64,000 bases of DNA from Bactericera cockerelli (GCA_024516035.1 CM044964.1:23744929-23808928); one strand, 5' to 3'; shown: positions 1 to 9,929, counted from the first letter of the stretch. Notes: generated by a model not told the origin, from the sequence alone. Translations and numbers: made by a program.

Positions 1-110
1 AACTGTTTCTATAGAGGTATTTTCTAGGTATTTTTTACTGGGTATCTTGGTATGTATCGGTCAATTAATCTCCGAATGGTACACCCAGAGTAACGCTAAG
101 TGAACTGTCA

Positions 111-280
111 GTCAACCTCCGTGGCTCAGTGGTTAAGAGCATTGGTTACGGGTTCGCATCCCGGCCGGAGCGGAAATTTCTGACCGAAATTTTCCGTTTC
201 CGGAATGGCATGGATGTAAAACTAAAGTGCCCTGAAGTAATGCGAAAGCGGTTCCGGGGCACACTTAACTTAAAAAAAAA
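111..280 (+). mobile_element. SINE-A copy 1, shortened tRNA-like head, with target duplication
   Basis: The tRNA-like head keeps an A box (GTGGCTCAGTGG) and a B box-like GGTTCGCATCC. It lacks about 14 bases of the anticodon region that the copies at 3.0 and 22.4 kb retain. The body ends GGTTCCGGGGCACACTTA and an A-rich tail. AACTGTCA occurs at 103-110 and again at 281-288, which fits an 8-bp target-site duplication and target-primed retroposition. Confidence 0.85.
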
Positions 281-282
281 AA

Positions 283-1107
283 CTGTCAAATTTCTGAACT
301 ATTTGACTGCTCATATAAAGGGTGTTACAAAAAAATATGTCTCACCCTGTACAACACTTTAGTTTTGTTTTTCGATATGACTACAAAAGAATGTGTAAAT
401 TTAGGCGAGGATTATTATTCCGTAATAAAAATTTGAAAAAAACTTGGTTTAAATAAATCAAGTCACCATGTATAAATTGTTTTCTTGCCAATTAAAAGTG
501 CATGTTTTCATTACACAAACACATTCTATTCTTGTTTTCGAAAAAATTAAATGAAATCGAGTTATTCGAGATTTAGAAAAAAAAATGGTAAAAAAAACCC
601 ACCCTGCCTTCGGAGCATAATAATGTCTATTGATTTCGCCCAAAATCTATCACATAATAAAATTATTCGGTTTTTATTTTAAGCCACCCTGTATATTTCT
701 AGTCAAATGACTTGTTTTTCCGCTGTCCTGTAATTTCCGATGTGCATACATTATTTCTGCCTATAGTCCTAGTACACCAGAACTGATAGCACGGTCCCTG
801 TCTGTCAATACCGATTGATAACAGGCAAATTTCTAATATGTATTTTGATATTAATATATACGTACAGGGTCGGTCACAAGATAGAGCAACTAAAAGTGAG
901 AAAATTTCAGGGCCACATTAACAGACTTAGGGCCGTTTGACGGCCTCAAGTTTGGACCGATTTGAATTTAAAATTTGAAACCTATCGAGTGGGGTATAAA
1001 AATGAAAAGGTTCCTTGTGTAGATGCTTGCTATGATTAAAGATAATAAAACGATGGAATCTGAGACAGGTCTACAGTTCACAGAACCACTCTAAATCAGA
1101 TAAATAA
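283..1107. other. No gene recognised; AT-rich with short repeat motifs
   Basis: No convincing coding frame is seen. The ends of a short CACCCTGTAC motif occur near 318-352 and 680-695, a type of motif common at the ends of small insect repeats. Nothing else here is assignable. Confidence 0.4.
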
Positions 1108-1275
1108 TGATATCGAGGAACCTGGGCTTTGACCCTATACCCTGGACCCTAGATAAAGACCATTTTCGGGACTCTGTTGTGGCCGCTTACACTTAATAAC
1201 ATGGTTCGATTATTCTGCTTGGTACCTAGGCAGACCCACCCTAGGGACTAGGGTCTATAGGCCTCCGTTGTGTTA
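1108..1275 (+). repeat. Repeat M copy 1 (CCCTGGACCCTAG motif)
   Basis: The block with ACCCTGGACCCTAGAT, then GGCCGCTTACA and a downstream TAGGGACTAGGGTC is repeated in reverse at 52985-53222, where it is attached to a tRNA-like head. This copy lacks that head and is probably 5' truncated. Confidence 0.55.
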
Positions 1276-1437
1276 GCGTACTTAAGATATCTAAAATCAC
1301 TGAGGCCTGCACAATAGGAAATAAATGTCTATGGGAGGAATCCGGCAGTCTCCATGTATCATCCGTGTCCTGGAATTACCCAGTGTGTAAGTGATTTGTT
1401 TAAATATCCATCTTATTTCTTGGAAGTCAATATTCAT

Positions 1438-1623
1438 TATTATTATTAAACACATTATTAGATATAAACAGACAAAATTATGTACAGTACAAATAAGTAT
1501 TATACGAATGAAAAAATGCAAACAATATAATATACAATAAAAAGGAAAAAGAATAGAAGAATATATATGTATAAACATATGTCCTAACTATAGGGCGGGG
1601 TATTGCTTATGGCAATCTCTTTC
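1438..1623 (-). mobile_element. LINE-type tail A copy
   Basis: Read on the minus strand, this is the hairpin block (ATTGCC-ATA-AGCAAT with one mismatch), then a CCCCGCCCT block, then a T-rich stretch ending in ATAATAAT. No head or coding region is attached, so it is a heavily 5'-truncated copy. Confidence 0.7.
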
Positions 1624-1645
1624 TAAAAAAATTCATAACATTGTA

Positions 1646-1782
1646 TTAATAATAAAATCACCTTATTTTTTCTTACTGACCGATTAGGACTATTAAAGTC
1701 TTATTATTCCAGCAGCAAACTTTGCTGGAACCTCACAGGTATCCCCATTTACCTCACCCAGCTTGGGTTGGGCCGCGAATAG
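1646..1782 (-). repeat. SINE-D 3' end joined to SINE-G/H body fragment
   Basis: Positions 1646-1712 are the SINE-D tail (the GGACTATTAAAGTCTTATTATTCCAGCAG type). From about 1725 the sequence matches the ACCTCACCCAGC...GGGTTGGGCC body of SINE-G/H. It is a mosaic of two truncated repeats. Confidence 0.5.
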
Positions 1783-1824
1783 TACCTATGCATCAAAAAG
1801 GTTTGTATTTAAGTGGCATTCACT

Positions 1825-2026
1825 AAGTCTTATTTATACTGTCCGATAAGGACTTAAAATAAAGTCCCATTATACCAGAAGTAAGCCCTTGGGACAAATT
1901 ATTATGTTGTAAAAATCCCAAATGGGAGGATAACTTGTCATGCCCCGGCTGGGTTTCGAACCCACGAACTCTGGAATCTTTAGATTCACAGAGTGCCGCC
2001 TTTACCATTGAGCTACCGGGTCAGAT
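1825..2026 (-). mobile_element. SINE-D copy, full length
   Basis: The minus strand runs from a GACCCGGTAGCTCAATGG head with B box GGTTCGAAACCC, through the TGACAAGTTATCCTCCCATT junction, to the GGGCTTAC...CAGTATAAATAAG tail. The acceptor-like ends still pair almost fully (one mismatch). Confidence 0.85.
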
Positions 2027-2029
2027 TGT

Positions 2030-2228
2030 ATATTATTAAGTAACTCTTTATGAATAGGACATAATTATGTAGGTACAAAAAAGTAATTATAAAAATTAAT
2101 ATACAAAATTTAGAACAATATAAACAAGAAAATAAAAAATAGGTAACATAGATAAAATACGAGTATATACAGATGTGTCCTAACGAAAGGGCGCGGTTAT
2201 TGCCTATGGCAATCTCTTCCACCCAACC
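2030..2228 (-). mobile_element. LINE-type tail A copy
   Basis: The minus strand starts at AAGGGTTGGGTGGAAGAGATTGCC. The hairpin ATTGCC-ATA-GGCAAT follows, then AACCGCGCCC and AT-rich 3' sequence. It lies directly behind the SINE-D copy at 1825-2026 in the same orientation. Confidence 0.7.
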
Positions 2229-2233
2229 CTTAA

Positions 2234-2330
2234 TTGTCCAACGTATTCTCTACAATGGCCAATCCCCGTGGTAATCCCGTCATAGGTCTGGTGGGAAAAC
2301 ACTTTTAGGAACTTAGAACAACCCTTACAG
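2234..2330. repeat. Repeat N copy 1
   Basis: TGTCCAACGTATTCTCTACA followed by ATGGCCAATCCCC and GGTAATCCCGTCATAGG recurs at 55893-55965 with about 85 % identity by eye. In both places it is next to a tail A copy. Confidence 0.55.
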
Positions 2331-2609
2331 ATGATCATTCGGTATAATTCATGCTTAATTTATTCAATTTAGCGGCTGCGCCATACAGTCATGTCTCTGT
2401 GTTTTACTTGACCGACTGAGTAGGATGTGATAAGGAGGACATCAGAGTTGAGAGTTTTGGTGGTCACCTTGACTTGAGAATTTCATGTCCAATGGTAGAT
2501 TGTCATGTCATGGTGGTCAGATTAGCTATAACTATGAGTTCATTATGACCAAACCATGCAGTGTCTCAAAAACTTTGGTCCCATATCAAAATAAATCATA
2601 TTATTATTA

Positions 2610-2694
2610 TAATTTGGTCTACGCTGAAACCGGGAACCACCGACCTCCAGGATACAAGTCTGCCGCCTTATCGATCAACATACTGAGGTTTAAA
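2610..2694 (-). mobile_element. SINE-B head, truncated
   Basis: The reverse complement gives ACCTCAGTATGTTGATCGATAAGGC and the acceptor-proximal B-box region, then TTTCAGCGTAGACC. The 3' half of the family is missing. Confidence 0.65.
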
Positions 2695-2749
2695 ATTATA
2701 TATTACAATAAGCAAATAAGCTGATGAGAGCAAATAAGCTTGAAACAGC

Positions 2750-2822
2750 TGTCCAGGTATGTTCTGATATTCATGTACATCCAGTAAAACTTCTCACTTT
2801 TCTGTCTATACTGATAATATAT
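2750..2822 (-). repeat. Repeat O copy 1
   Basis: Its reverse complement (CAGTATAGACAGAAAAGTGAG, then a GATGTACATGAATATCAGAAC block) recurs at 3966-4036 and partly at 42782-42822. Confidence 0.55.
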
Positions 2823-3003
2823 CTGTTTCTTCAGTACTATTATTGTTACATAACAAGAAATGAGCCACGGGATAATTGTCCATGCCACACGTTGTAAACA
2901 CAGGCATGGTCGCCAGGCTTGTCAGCTGTGAGAACCACTATTCAACACGTTCAATTCTCAATGCGATTGCTAGCTAGAGAAATGCATTGCTAGTTACAAC
3001 CAA

Positions 3004-3195
3004 GCCGACCTCCGTGGCTCAGTGGTTAAGAGCATTGGTTACTGACCCGGAGGTTGCGGGTTCGAATCCCGGCCGGAGCGGAAATTTCTGACCGAATTTC
3101 TCCGTTTCCGGAATGGCATGGATGTAAAGGTAAAGTGCCCTGAAGTAATGCGAAAGCGGTTCCGGGGCACACTTACCTTTTTTTTTAAAAAAAAA
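3004..3195 (+). mobile_element. SINE-A copy 2, full length with 12-bp target duplication
   Basis: This is the reference copy of SINE-A. It has an A box (TGGCTCAGTGG), a perfect B box (GGTTCGAATCC), a body with TTTCTCCGTTTCCGGAATGG and a T/A-rich end. AGTTACAACCAA flanks it exactly at 2992-3003 and 3196-3207. The perfect duplication suggests a fairly young insertion. Confidence 0.92.
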
Positions 3196-3436
3196 AGTTA
3201 CAACCAAATAGCTCTTTCTTTAATTTTTTTTTTAATATCCTGCTAAGGGCTATAAATAGAATAAGGTAATAAGACACTTTTTTATAGCCCTTATCAGGGT
3301 TAGTGTTAGGAATGGTATTCAGCAGGCGCGGTCGATGCTAAGGAGCTGCGGAACTGCAGCACCCTCAGACACAAAAGAAAAAGAGGATTTTCTCAAGTCC
3401 TAGCTCGTACTCAATATTTTTAAGGGGTTAAAAAAT

Positions 3437-3547
3437 GGGAGCATAACTTGTCATGTCCCGGCCCGCGTCAGTTTTCGAACCCGCGACCCCTGGATTAACA
3501 GACCGACGCAACGGGTTGACCAGTTGACCACTAAGCTACCGGGACAT
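3437..3547 (-). mobile_element. SINE-D variant, head and junction only
   Basis: The minus strand gives GTCCCGGTAGCTTAGTGGTC, a longer anticodon/variable region than other D copies, a B-box-like GGTTCGAAAAC and TGACAAGTTATGCTCCCATT. The copies at 7.6-7.95 and 18.85 kb share this longer variant. Confidence 0.7.
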
Positions 3548-3965
3548 TTTGTTTATTCGCTTTGTAACGGACGCAGTGGACGTGTTAAAGTTGTCTTAGC
3601 GAATTATTTTGTGGGTGCATAGAATATCTATGTATTTATTTACATACTTATTTTACATCCTAGGTACATACATTATCTATATTAAATGGTAAACGTATAC
3701 TTTACCAACATCAACATAAATAATTATGCTGGATAACTTGTCTTAATACTACTTTATGTTCTTTAAATAGTTTGTTTTCTGTTTTTCCAATGGTATGTTC
3801 ATTGGAATCGTAGGTAATCATACTTTATGAGCCTCCGATTTACATTGTGGTCACAGCACGGGTTATTTTTCTCAAGACTTGAAAGGTATAAATTTTCCAC
3901 TGGTCTCAGCGCCTTTCCAGATCTTTCCACATTCGCTTATAATTGCTTCAGGTGTAGGGCCTGAT
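3548..3965. other. No gene recognised
   Basis: AT-rich sequence with TATCTATGTATTTATT-type low complexity. No open frame or repeat family assigned. Confidence 0.4.
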
Positions 3966-4036
3966 CAGTATAAACAGAAACGTGAGAAGTTGTATTAGAT
4001 GTACATGAATATCAGATTATCAGAACATACCTGTAG
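3966..4036 (+). repeat. Repeat O copy 2
   Basis: CAGTATAAACAGAAACGTGAG is followed by TAGATGTACATGAATATCAG. It matches the inverse copy at 2750-2822 and the shorter copy at 42782-42822. Confidence 0.55.
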
Positions 4037-4914
4037 TCTAATCCAGAAACACTTTCCACTCTCCCAAATCCCCGAATCTCCCTTTCAACTGTCACACAAC
4101 GCACTCTGATTGGTTAATTTGCCGTAACATGCCGCATGCTGCATGCTGCAGGAAGATACATTAACGTGTTCATTTGTTTTATCTAGCAGTGTGAACAAGT
4201 GCATATCTGTTGACAATAACATCGACAACATTTAAACACAGACAACTATTTCACAAATCAGGCAAACCAGTTATTCACTCTAAAAAAATTGTTGTTGTGG
4301 TTTTTTATCACTATATGTGGCTGTGGCAGTAGTAGATCTGAGGTTTGATCTCTTCAACACATTGAACGCCAAGGTCATAATTGGTACATTACCGTAAAGC
4401 CTGCACCTATACTAAGTATACTCATTTACTCATTAGTCTCATTACTTATCTTAGGAGCCAAATAAAAATGGCTTAGGATGGGTCCTTTGTAAAAAAAGAA
4501 AATATGAAAAATAAAACAAATGATTTATTAATATTATTATAGGCACGCAATATCATTTATTAGCACGCTAGCACGCAATATGAGTGCACTGGCGTATTCC
4601 GTAAGAAATCATCTGTTTTAGTATGTTTTACGTGCACAGCAAACAGGTAATCAAAATCAAAGTGAGTTCTATTGGCATTCAATGTGAGTGCCACGGCGTT
4701 CAATGTGTTAATCAGGTTTTTTTTTTTTCATGCTGAGGTTCTTTTTTTTTTCTTGCAAACAGATTTTGTCAATGAAGTTGGTATTTTTTTATTTCTTAAC
4801 TCTGCAAGTTTAGCTTTTTATGCTGGTTTAGGAATATCCACAGAGATTGTGTTCTAATGTCGACGAAAACTAGTCTAAAGCACCGTAAATGTTTTTGTAA
4901 AGTCACGGTTTCAG
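4037..4914. other. No gene recognised
   Basis: Contains a short GCATGCTGCATGCTGCAGG tandem at about 4134-4152 and T-rich runs (4715-4755). No supported gene. Confidence 0.4.
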
Positions 4915-5088
4915 AGTAGTCGAGTGCTGTAGCGCACTGGGATTACATACAGACGGGTGACCAGTGTTCGAATACCGGCGCCGGCGGGATAAATAATATT
5001 CTGATGTCTAGGTCTAACTCATACCTCGTGAGGAAAAATGAGTTGTTTACTTGTGAGTAATAAACAGTGGCAGTATTACTAGAGTATC
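4915..5088 (+). mobile_element. SINE-E relative with divergent head
   Basis: The tRNA-like head is AGTCGAGTGCTGTAGCGCAC with B-box-like GTTCGAATACC. The downstream part CTCATACCTCGTGAGGAAAA matches SINE-E. The head resembles the one at 62681 more than the standard SINE-E head, so the family has at least two head subtypes. Confidence 0.65.
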
Positions 5089-5109
5089 TATTTGATAATG
5101 TGTGTAGAG

Positions 5110-5310
5110 GACAGACCTCAGTAGCTTGGGTTGGGTTGGGTGGAAGAAATTGCCACAGGCAATAACCCCGCCCTTTAGGTAGGACATTAACTCCATTCTC
5201 CTTTTTTTTCTTGTATCTTTGCTTAATCTTTTTGTTTTTCTTTATAATTTCATTGTATTTTACTGTATAAATTTTTTGTTCTACCTTATAAAGCTTACTA
5301 TAATAATAAT
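5110..5310 (+). mobile_element. Tail A with a short SINE-B start fused at its 5' end
   Basis: CAGACCTCAGTAGCTTGG (the first ~18 bases of SINE-B) runs straight into GGTTGGGTTGGGTGGAAG. The hairpin ATTGCC-ACA-GGCAAT lies at 5149-5163, the block AACCCCGCCC at 5164-5173, and the end is ATAATAATAAT. The last bases abut the SINE-B head at 5310. This is a mosaic of SINE and LINE 3' end. Confidence 0.65.
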
Positions 5311-5402
5311 ACTAGCTTGATCGATAAGTCGGCGAACTTGTAACCTGGAGGTTGGTGGTTCAAGTCTAGGATTCAGCGTAGATTTAGTGAAGCGAGTTTA
5401 TC
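5310..5402 (+). mobile_element. SINE-B head fragment
   Basis: CTAGCTTGATCGATAAGTCG, the anticodon region CTTGTAA, GGTGGTTCAAGTC, and TTCAGCGTAGATTTAGTGAAG are visible. The 3' tail with TGATATCACG is absent. Confidence 0.65.
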
Positions 5403-5849
5403 CATGGTTAGCCAGGCGCCTCCACCAAATCCTCTGAAGATTTTTTCAAGAACATCACGAATAACGAACCATTATTATTCATACCTATTTTTGGCAATGG
5501 ACATATTACACCATTAAATGTCAAGTTCAAGAGAATTATCGTATCCTTAGATAGTTATAGATCTTAGGTTTTAATGCTTTGCTAGATGTGGGGAATTTGC
5601 CAAACCTTGAGATTGAGTGAAACACCTCCTGCTGTGAAACTGTTTTCAAAATACGTCAATAACTTAAATTCGCCCAGAAACGAAAGAACTTAAGGGCTTT
5701 ACATTATTACGTATACCAAAACAGTACCTGAAGCTTAACATTGTATAAATATATTGGAGCTTCATAACCTTGGCAATCTGAGTTTCGGTGTCATAAACAT
5801 CTCGAGATTTAAGTATTAAAGTTTCTTTATGTTTCCTACTAAACCTCTT
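5403..5849. other. No gene recognised
   Basis: Unique-looking AT-rich sequence with no repeat family or convincing coding frame. Confidence 0.4.
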
Positions 5850-5996
5850 ACCAACCCCAGTAGCTTGATCAATAAGGCGACGGACTTGTAACCTGGAGGC
5901 GAGTGGTTCAAGTCCTTGTTTCAGCGTAGATTTGGTAAGGCGAGTTTGAGTAGTTGTGATATCACGAAAGTGATTAACACAAATATCATACCTTTT
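5850..5996 (+). mobile_element. SINE-B copy, full length
   Basis: The head (CAGTAGCTTGATCAATAAGG, then GGTTCAAGTCC) is followed by the TTTCAGCGTAGATTTGG linker and the GTTGTGATATCACGAAAGTG tail. A second B copy follows in the same direction at 6030. Confidence 0.85.
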
Positions 5997-6029
5997 AATT
6001 TTTTAATAAAAAAAATTACTCAACTTCTC

Positions 6030-6178
6030 ACCGACCTCAGTAGCTTGATCGATAAGGCGGCGCACTTGTAACCTGGAGGTCGGTAGTTCGAGTCCCGGTT
6101 TCAGCGTAGATTTGGTAAAGCGAGTTTGAGTAGTTGTGACTTCACGATTGTGATAAACACTAATATGATAAGTTTTTC
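6030..6178 (+). mobile_element. SINE-B copy, full length
   Basis: The head is ACCGACCTCAGTAGCTTGAT, with anticodon-loop-like CTTGTAA (TGT) and B box GGTAGTTCGAGTCC. The tail ends CACTAATATGATAAG. Confidence 0.88.
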
Positions 6179-6404
6179 AATATCGAGCCTGGATATATAA
6201 AAGAACTCAAGAGACCGGAAATTTTTTCTCCTATAATCAGGTTTCCCTCATTAAGAGGTTATTGTCCCTTAGTGAGAGGTAAATTGGACCTATGTAGAAA
6301 TTGACCTCTTAAATACAGTTCTCCGATTTCCATGTTTGACTGAAAAATCGATTGTGTTTACAGTCCACCATGTAAACTTAGTAAATACATACACAATTAT
6401 ATGT

Positions 6405-6623
6405 ATAATATAAATAATTATAATTAGTTTATTTATTTTTTTTATTTTTGCTTTATTAGGAGGACAAACAGGCAACAGCATAAAATTAAGAAAAGAAAGA
6501 AAGAAAGAAAAAAAAAAACAAACAAATGACAAAATAAATAAGTAAAAAAGAAAAGAAAATAATAATAATGTCCTACCTAAAGGGCGGGGTTATTGCCTGT
6601 GGCAATCTCTTCCACCCAACCCT
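6405..6623 (-). mobile_element. LINE-type tail A copy
   Basis: On the minus strand the GGGTTGGGTGGAAGAGATTG start, hairpin ATTGCC-ACA-GGCAAT and AACCCCGCCCTTTAGG block are followed by TAGGACATTATTATTA and an AT/purine-rich 3' region. Confidence 0.72.
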
Positions 6624-7019
6624 TATTATTACTTTTATAATGTAAGGATATTCACTTTATTAGGTATATACAGATAGTACAGGTCTAGCTGACAATGTAT
6701 TACTGTACAATTGTACATTGATGGAAAATTTATAAATTATTATGTAGATAAAAGTAGGTAATTTTATTATTTTTATGTTACACATATTATCAGCATCATC
6801 AGATAGTTAGAGGTGCATTTAAAGAACCCTGGAGTATAATTATTTTTGTAATTCAGCATGGCTGATTGTTTTTCAAGGTATTTTAAGCATCAGAATTTTG
6901 CGTATCCATATAATTTCCCAAGATATCTCGCATGTAGCCAACACGTACTACCAGATGTACCTATGTCATTTCTTGCTCATAAGGTATAATTCCAAATTAT
7001 CAGTATACAGTGTATAAAC
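6624..7019. other. No gene recognised
   Basis: AT-rich, no assigned repeat or coding frame. Confidence 0.4.
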
Positions 7020-7110
7020 ATTTCAGACTTCTAAAGGATTATTTACAGGGTGGTGGCAAAAATAAACCTAAATAAGGAGCTGTCACGTCTACTTGCTATT
7101 ATTTCAGAGG
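7020..7110 (+). repeat. Left copy of a ~85-bp direct repeat around a SINE-E
   Basis: CTTCTAAAGGATTATTTACA, GGGTGGTGGCAAAAATAAAC and CTAAATAAGGAGCTGTCACG are repeated at 7447-7536 with one 2-base indel and a few changes. The SINE-E at 7137-7422 lies between them. Confidence 0.85.
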
Positions 7111-7136
7111 TAGGTATATACTAAAATATATAAAAT

Positions 7137-7422
7137 AATAAATGTGTTTCTTTGTGTTATTATATCACAAGTTTAGTGGGTAGCGCAGAATTATAGGACT
7201 TTTCCATATCTTTAATATCCCAATATCTTATTTTTGTCTATAATTCCGCCACTGGTCGCTGCTCTCATTAAAGCAGTTACTCATTTTTCCTCACGAGGTA
7301 TGAGTGGACACCGACCACACAAGTACAGAACAGAAAAAATCCTGCCCCGCTGGGAATCGAACCCAGGTCAGCGTGCATGCAATGCCTAGCGCGCTAACTC
7401 ACGCTGCCACGGTGACTACTCC
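7137..7422 (-). mobile_element. SINE-E copy, full length
   Basis: The minus strand begins AGTAGTCACCGTGGCAGCGT and carries an A box in GTGAGTTAGCGCGC and B box GGGTTCGATTCCCAGC. The middle contains CTCATACCTCGTGAGG and the tail is GCGCTACCCACTAAACTTGTG, then AACACAAAGAAACAC. Length is about 285 bp, matching the copy at 10631. Confidence 0.9.
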
Positions 7423-7446
7423 CTCTCAAGCGGAGATATATACTAT

Positions 7447-7536
7447 TTAGACTTCTAAAGGATTATTTACAGGGTGTGGCAAAAATAAACCTAAATAAGG
7501 AGCTGTCACGTCTGCTTGCTATAAATTTCAGAGGGA
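7447..7536 (+). repeat. Right copy of the ~85-bp direct repeat
   Basis: Matches 7020-7110. Together they bracket the SINE-E insertion. The repeat is several times longer than a normal target-site duplication. Confidence 0.85.
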
Positions 7537-7558
7537 GCTTAAAGAAAAAGAATTCAGC

Positions 7559-7597
7559 AGCCAGCGTCAATGCCTTGTTCAATCCACCAGTTCTCGT
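7559..7597 (+). repeat. 5S rRNA-like SINE-G head fragment
   Basis: GCCAGCGTCAATGCCTTGTT then AATCCACCAGTTCTCGTA resembles the first ~40 bases of the 5S-derived head seen at 57344 and 39567. It is decayed and joined directly to a SINE-D tail. Confidence 0.5.
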
Positions 7598-7603
7598 AAA
7601 AAT

Positions 7604-7950
7604 AATAATAATATATCTTTATTCATACAGTTTGATTTGGACTGATGAGTCCCGTTATCCCAGTAGTAAGCCCAAGACGTATTATTATATATTTTTTTTT
7701 TAAGAATTTTAATTTACAATCTACAATTTTAAAAATGAATTCATTGTAATAAGTAAATTTGTTGTGGTGTGCAAATGGCTTGATGGAGAAGATACTCATT
7801 AGTGTCACTCCAAGTATTATTATATGTGGTCAAATTCACAAATGGGAGCCTAACTTGTAATGTCCCGGCTGGGTTTCGAGCCCGCGACCTCTGGATTACC
7901 AGACAGACGCCAGTTTACGAAGGTAAAATCACTGGAGCTACCAGAACCTT
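7604..7950 (-). mobile_element. SINE-D copy, interrupted
   Basis: Tail at 7604-7685 and head plus junction at 7830-7950 are both SINE-D on the minus strand. About 145 bases of AT-rich sequence separate them, so the copy appears split by an insertion or is a fused pair. The head is of the longer variant also seen at 3437 and 18850. Confidence 0.65.
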
Positions 7951-8176
7951 GCAATTTGCACCTGTTTTAAATCATACAATAAATGTCTTTATTGATTGTT
8001 TTGCCTTCGGCCATTTCTTAAAAATAATAATAATAAAATAACAATACAAAATAGTCTACAAATGCATTTTTTGACAAAAATTGATCAAAAAAAGGTGCCA
8101 AAGGGTGTCTCAATCACCTCAAAATCACCATAGCAACAAGTAAACAATACTTTGAAACAGTTTTACTCTTTCTCTG

Positions 8177-8375
8177 TCCCGGTAGCTCAGTGGTAAAGGC
8201 GGCACTCTGTGAATCCAGAGATTCCAGAGATCGTGGGTTCGAAACCCAGCCGGGACATGACAAGTCATCCTCCCATTTGGGATTCCTAATACATAATAAT
8301 ATGTCTTGGGCTTACTGCTAGAATAATGGGACTTTCGTAGTCCTAATTGGGCAGTATAAATAAGGCAATACTATT
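8177..8375 (+). mobile_element. SINE-D reference copy, full length
   Basis: GTCCCGG at the start pairs fully with CCGGGAC at the end of the tRNA-like head. CTCTG...CAGAG forms a 5-bp anticodon-like stem and GGTTCGAAACC is the B box. The body continues TGACAAGTCATCCTCCCATT and the end is CAGTATAAATAAGG followed by TTATTATT. It could be taken for a tRNA gene, but the same ~200-bp unit occurs about ten times here. Confidence 0.9.
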
Positions 8376-8571
8376 TTTATTATTATTTTCTACTCATAAA
8401 AATCCTTGGAAATATTTACAATTTCCGCCTGCTACACAAATGACTAAACTATAATACCAGTTGTTAAATTCCAGTGTTGAGTCATTATCTCAATTCAATG
8501 TATTACATAATCATTACGCCTATTTTTTTTTTTAAATAAAAACATGTCATAAAAAATTAGACTCACTGAAT

Positions 8572-8874
8572 CTCTAAACATAATATTTTTTTTTTTTTTT
8601 TTTTTTTAAGTGGGGTTTAACGTCGCTTTCAACTGCCATGGTCATATCACGACGGGGGTTTTACCCTCCATTCGCAGGAAACTCACAAACCTGCTACTCA
8701 CATTGACCTCACCCAGCCTGAGTGGGGCCGGGAAAAGCCAGCGTCACGAGAATTAGAATTTGAATGGTCACCCATCCAAGTCTTAGCCTCGCTGGATGTC
8801 GCTTAACTTCGGTGTTCTGAAGGGAACCGGTGTATTCAACATGCCATCGACATTAACCTCTAAACATAATATTT
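8572..8874 (-). mobile_element. SINE-G: 5S rRNA-derived SINE with 17-bp target duplication
   Basis: The element (8589-8857) is on the minus strand. The head resembles 5S rRNA: the ATCACCGAAGTTAAGC-type box appears as a variant, and the 5S-like GGATGGGTGACC is present near 8767-8785 in reverse. The body contains GGCCCCACTCAGGCTGGGTG and GGAGGGTAAAACCCCCGTCG, then a long A tail (T run on the plus strand). CTCTAAACATAATATTT flanks it at 8572-8588 and 8858-8874. Confidence 0.9.
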
Positions 8875-8994
8875 AAATTGAAAAGAAAACTAAAAACTCT
8901 GAAAAAAGTTGTTTGTATGATCATAGATGTTGACTTGATCTACTATAATCTAATAAAAGATAGATAGAAAACTCTAGAATTCATTGTAAAATCG

Positions 8995-9320
8995 AAATTT
9001 TTGACAAAAAAGTGCAAAAATAATTTATTCTACTTGACGATACAGATTTTTTGTGGAATATAGAAATCGGTAGATTCCCATGTACTCGTACATATGTAGA
9101 ACAAATTTGAAGAGAAGTTTTGGAGATACATTATTTTTGTAATTTGTAATTTATTTGCTTAACACATATCTAATGCTACTGCCCCCACACTAAGGGGATA
9201 CAGTCCTCTTGTTTTATGGGGGTGACAAGTAATACAGTATAAAATCTCAAAATTATGAAGTGTATACAATGTGAACCAATCACGAGGAAGTTTTGTGTCA
9301 TAATTGGCGACGTATTTTAT
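8995..9320 (+). repeat. Repeat L copy, interrupted
   Basis: ACGATACAGATTTTTTGTGG, AACAAATTTGAAGAGAAG and CAATCACGAGGAAG match the 3' part of the repeat L copy at 47205-47890. About 95 unrelated bases (9140-9235) interrupt the match. Confidence 0.6.
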
Positions 9321-9422
9321 TTTGAGTCTGAATTCCGCGATATAACCAACCTATCGCAAATAGCACATACAAAATATTCGTAGATATTTAAAAAGAAACC
9401 ATCACACCAACATACCTAGAAG

Positions 9423-9570
9423 TTATCATATATTATTTGTGTTAATCACTTTCGTCATATCACAACTACTCAAACTAGCTTTACTAAATCTACGCTGAAA
9501 CCGGAACTTGAACCACCGATCTCCAGGTTTCAAGTCCGCCGCCTTATCGATCAAGCTACTGAGGTTGGTT
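9423..9570 (-). mobile_element. SINE-B copy, full length
   Basis: The reverse complement runs from AACCTCAGTAGCTTGATCGA to GTTGTGATATGACGAAAGTG and AACACAAATAATATATGATA. Confidence 0.85.
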
Positions 9571-9929
9571 TAAACATACCTATTTCTATATTAATGTCTT
9601 CAGCGCTTGAGTAGGTACCAAAGCGTTGAGCTAGTGTTCAACACCTACCAACATTATTTTTTATCAATGATCTTGTTCGCCGATCCATGAACTATGCAGC
9701 AAGAAACATTGCTAAATAATTGCTACACCTTGCTTGGACCAAATAATTAACTGCCTAAAGTACCTCGTAATTAGTAAAATTATTGGTTTGGAACAAATAA
9801 TTCACGGAGTGAATAATTAGTTATCACCTATCACAATAGATACATTTAATACCGACCTACTAAATGTGCTAGATACCTAGTTTTTGGTATAAGTAGTTAA
9901 CTAGTTATACAATAGTTCCTGTAAAGGCC

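Noticed and set aside
8177..8258. A genuine tRNA gene (GTCCCGG...CCGGGAC with A and B boxes)
   Set aside because: The same head occurs at about ten places, always followed by the SINE-D body, and the anticodon arm is irregular.
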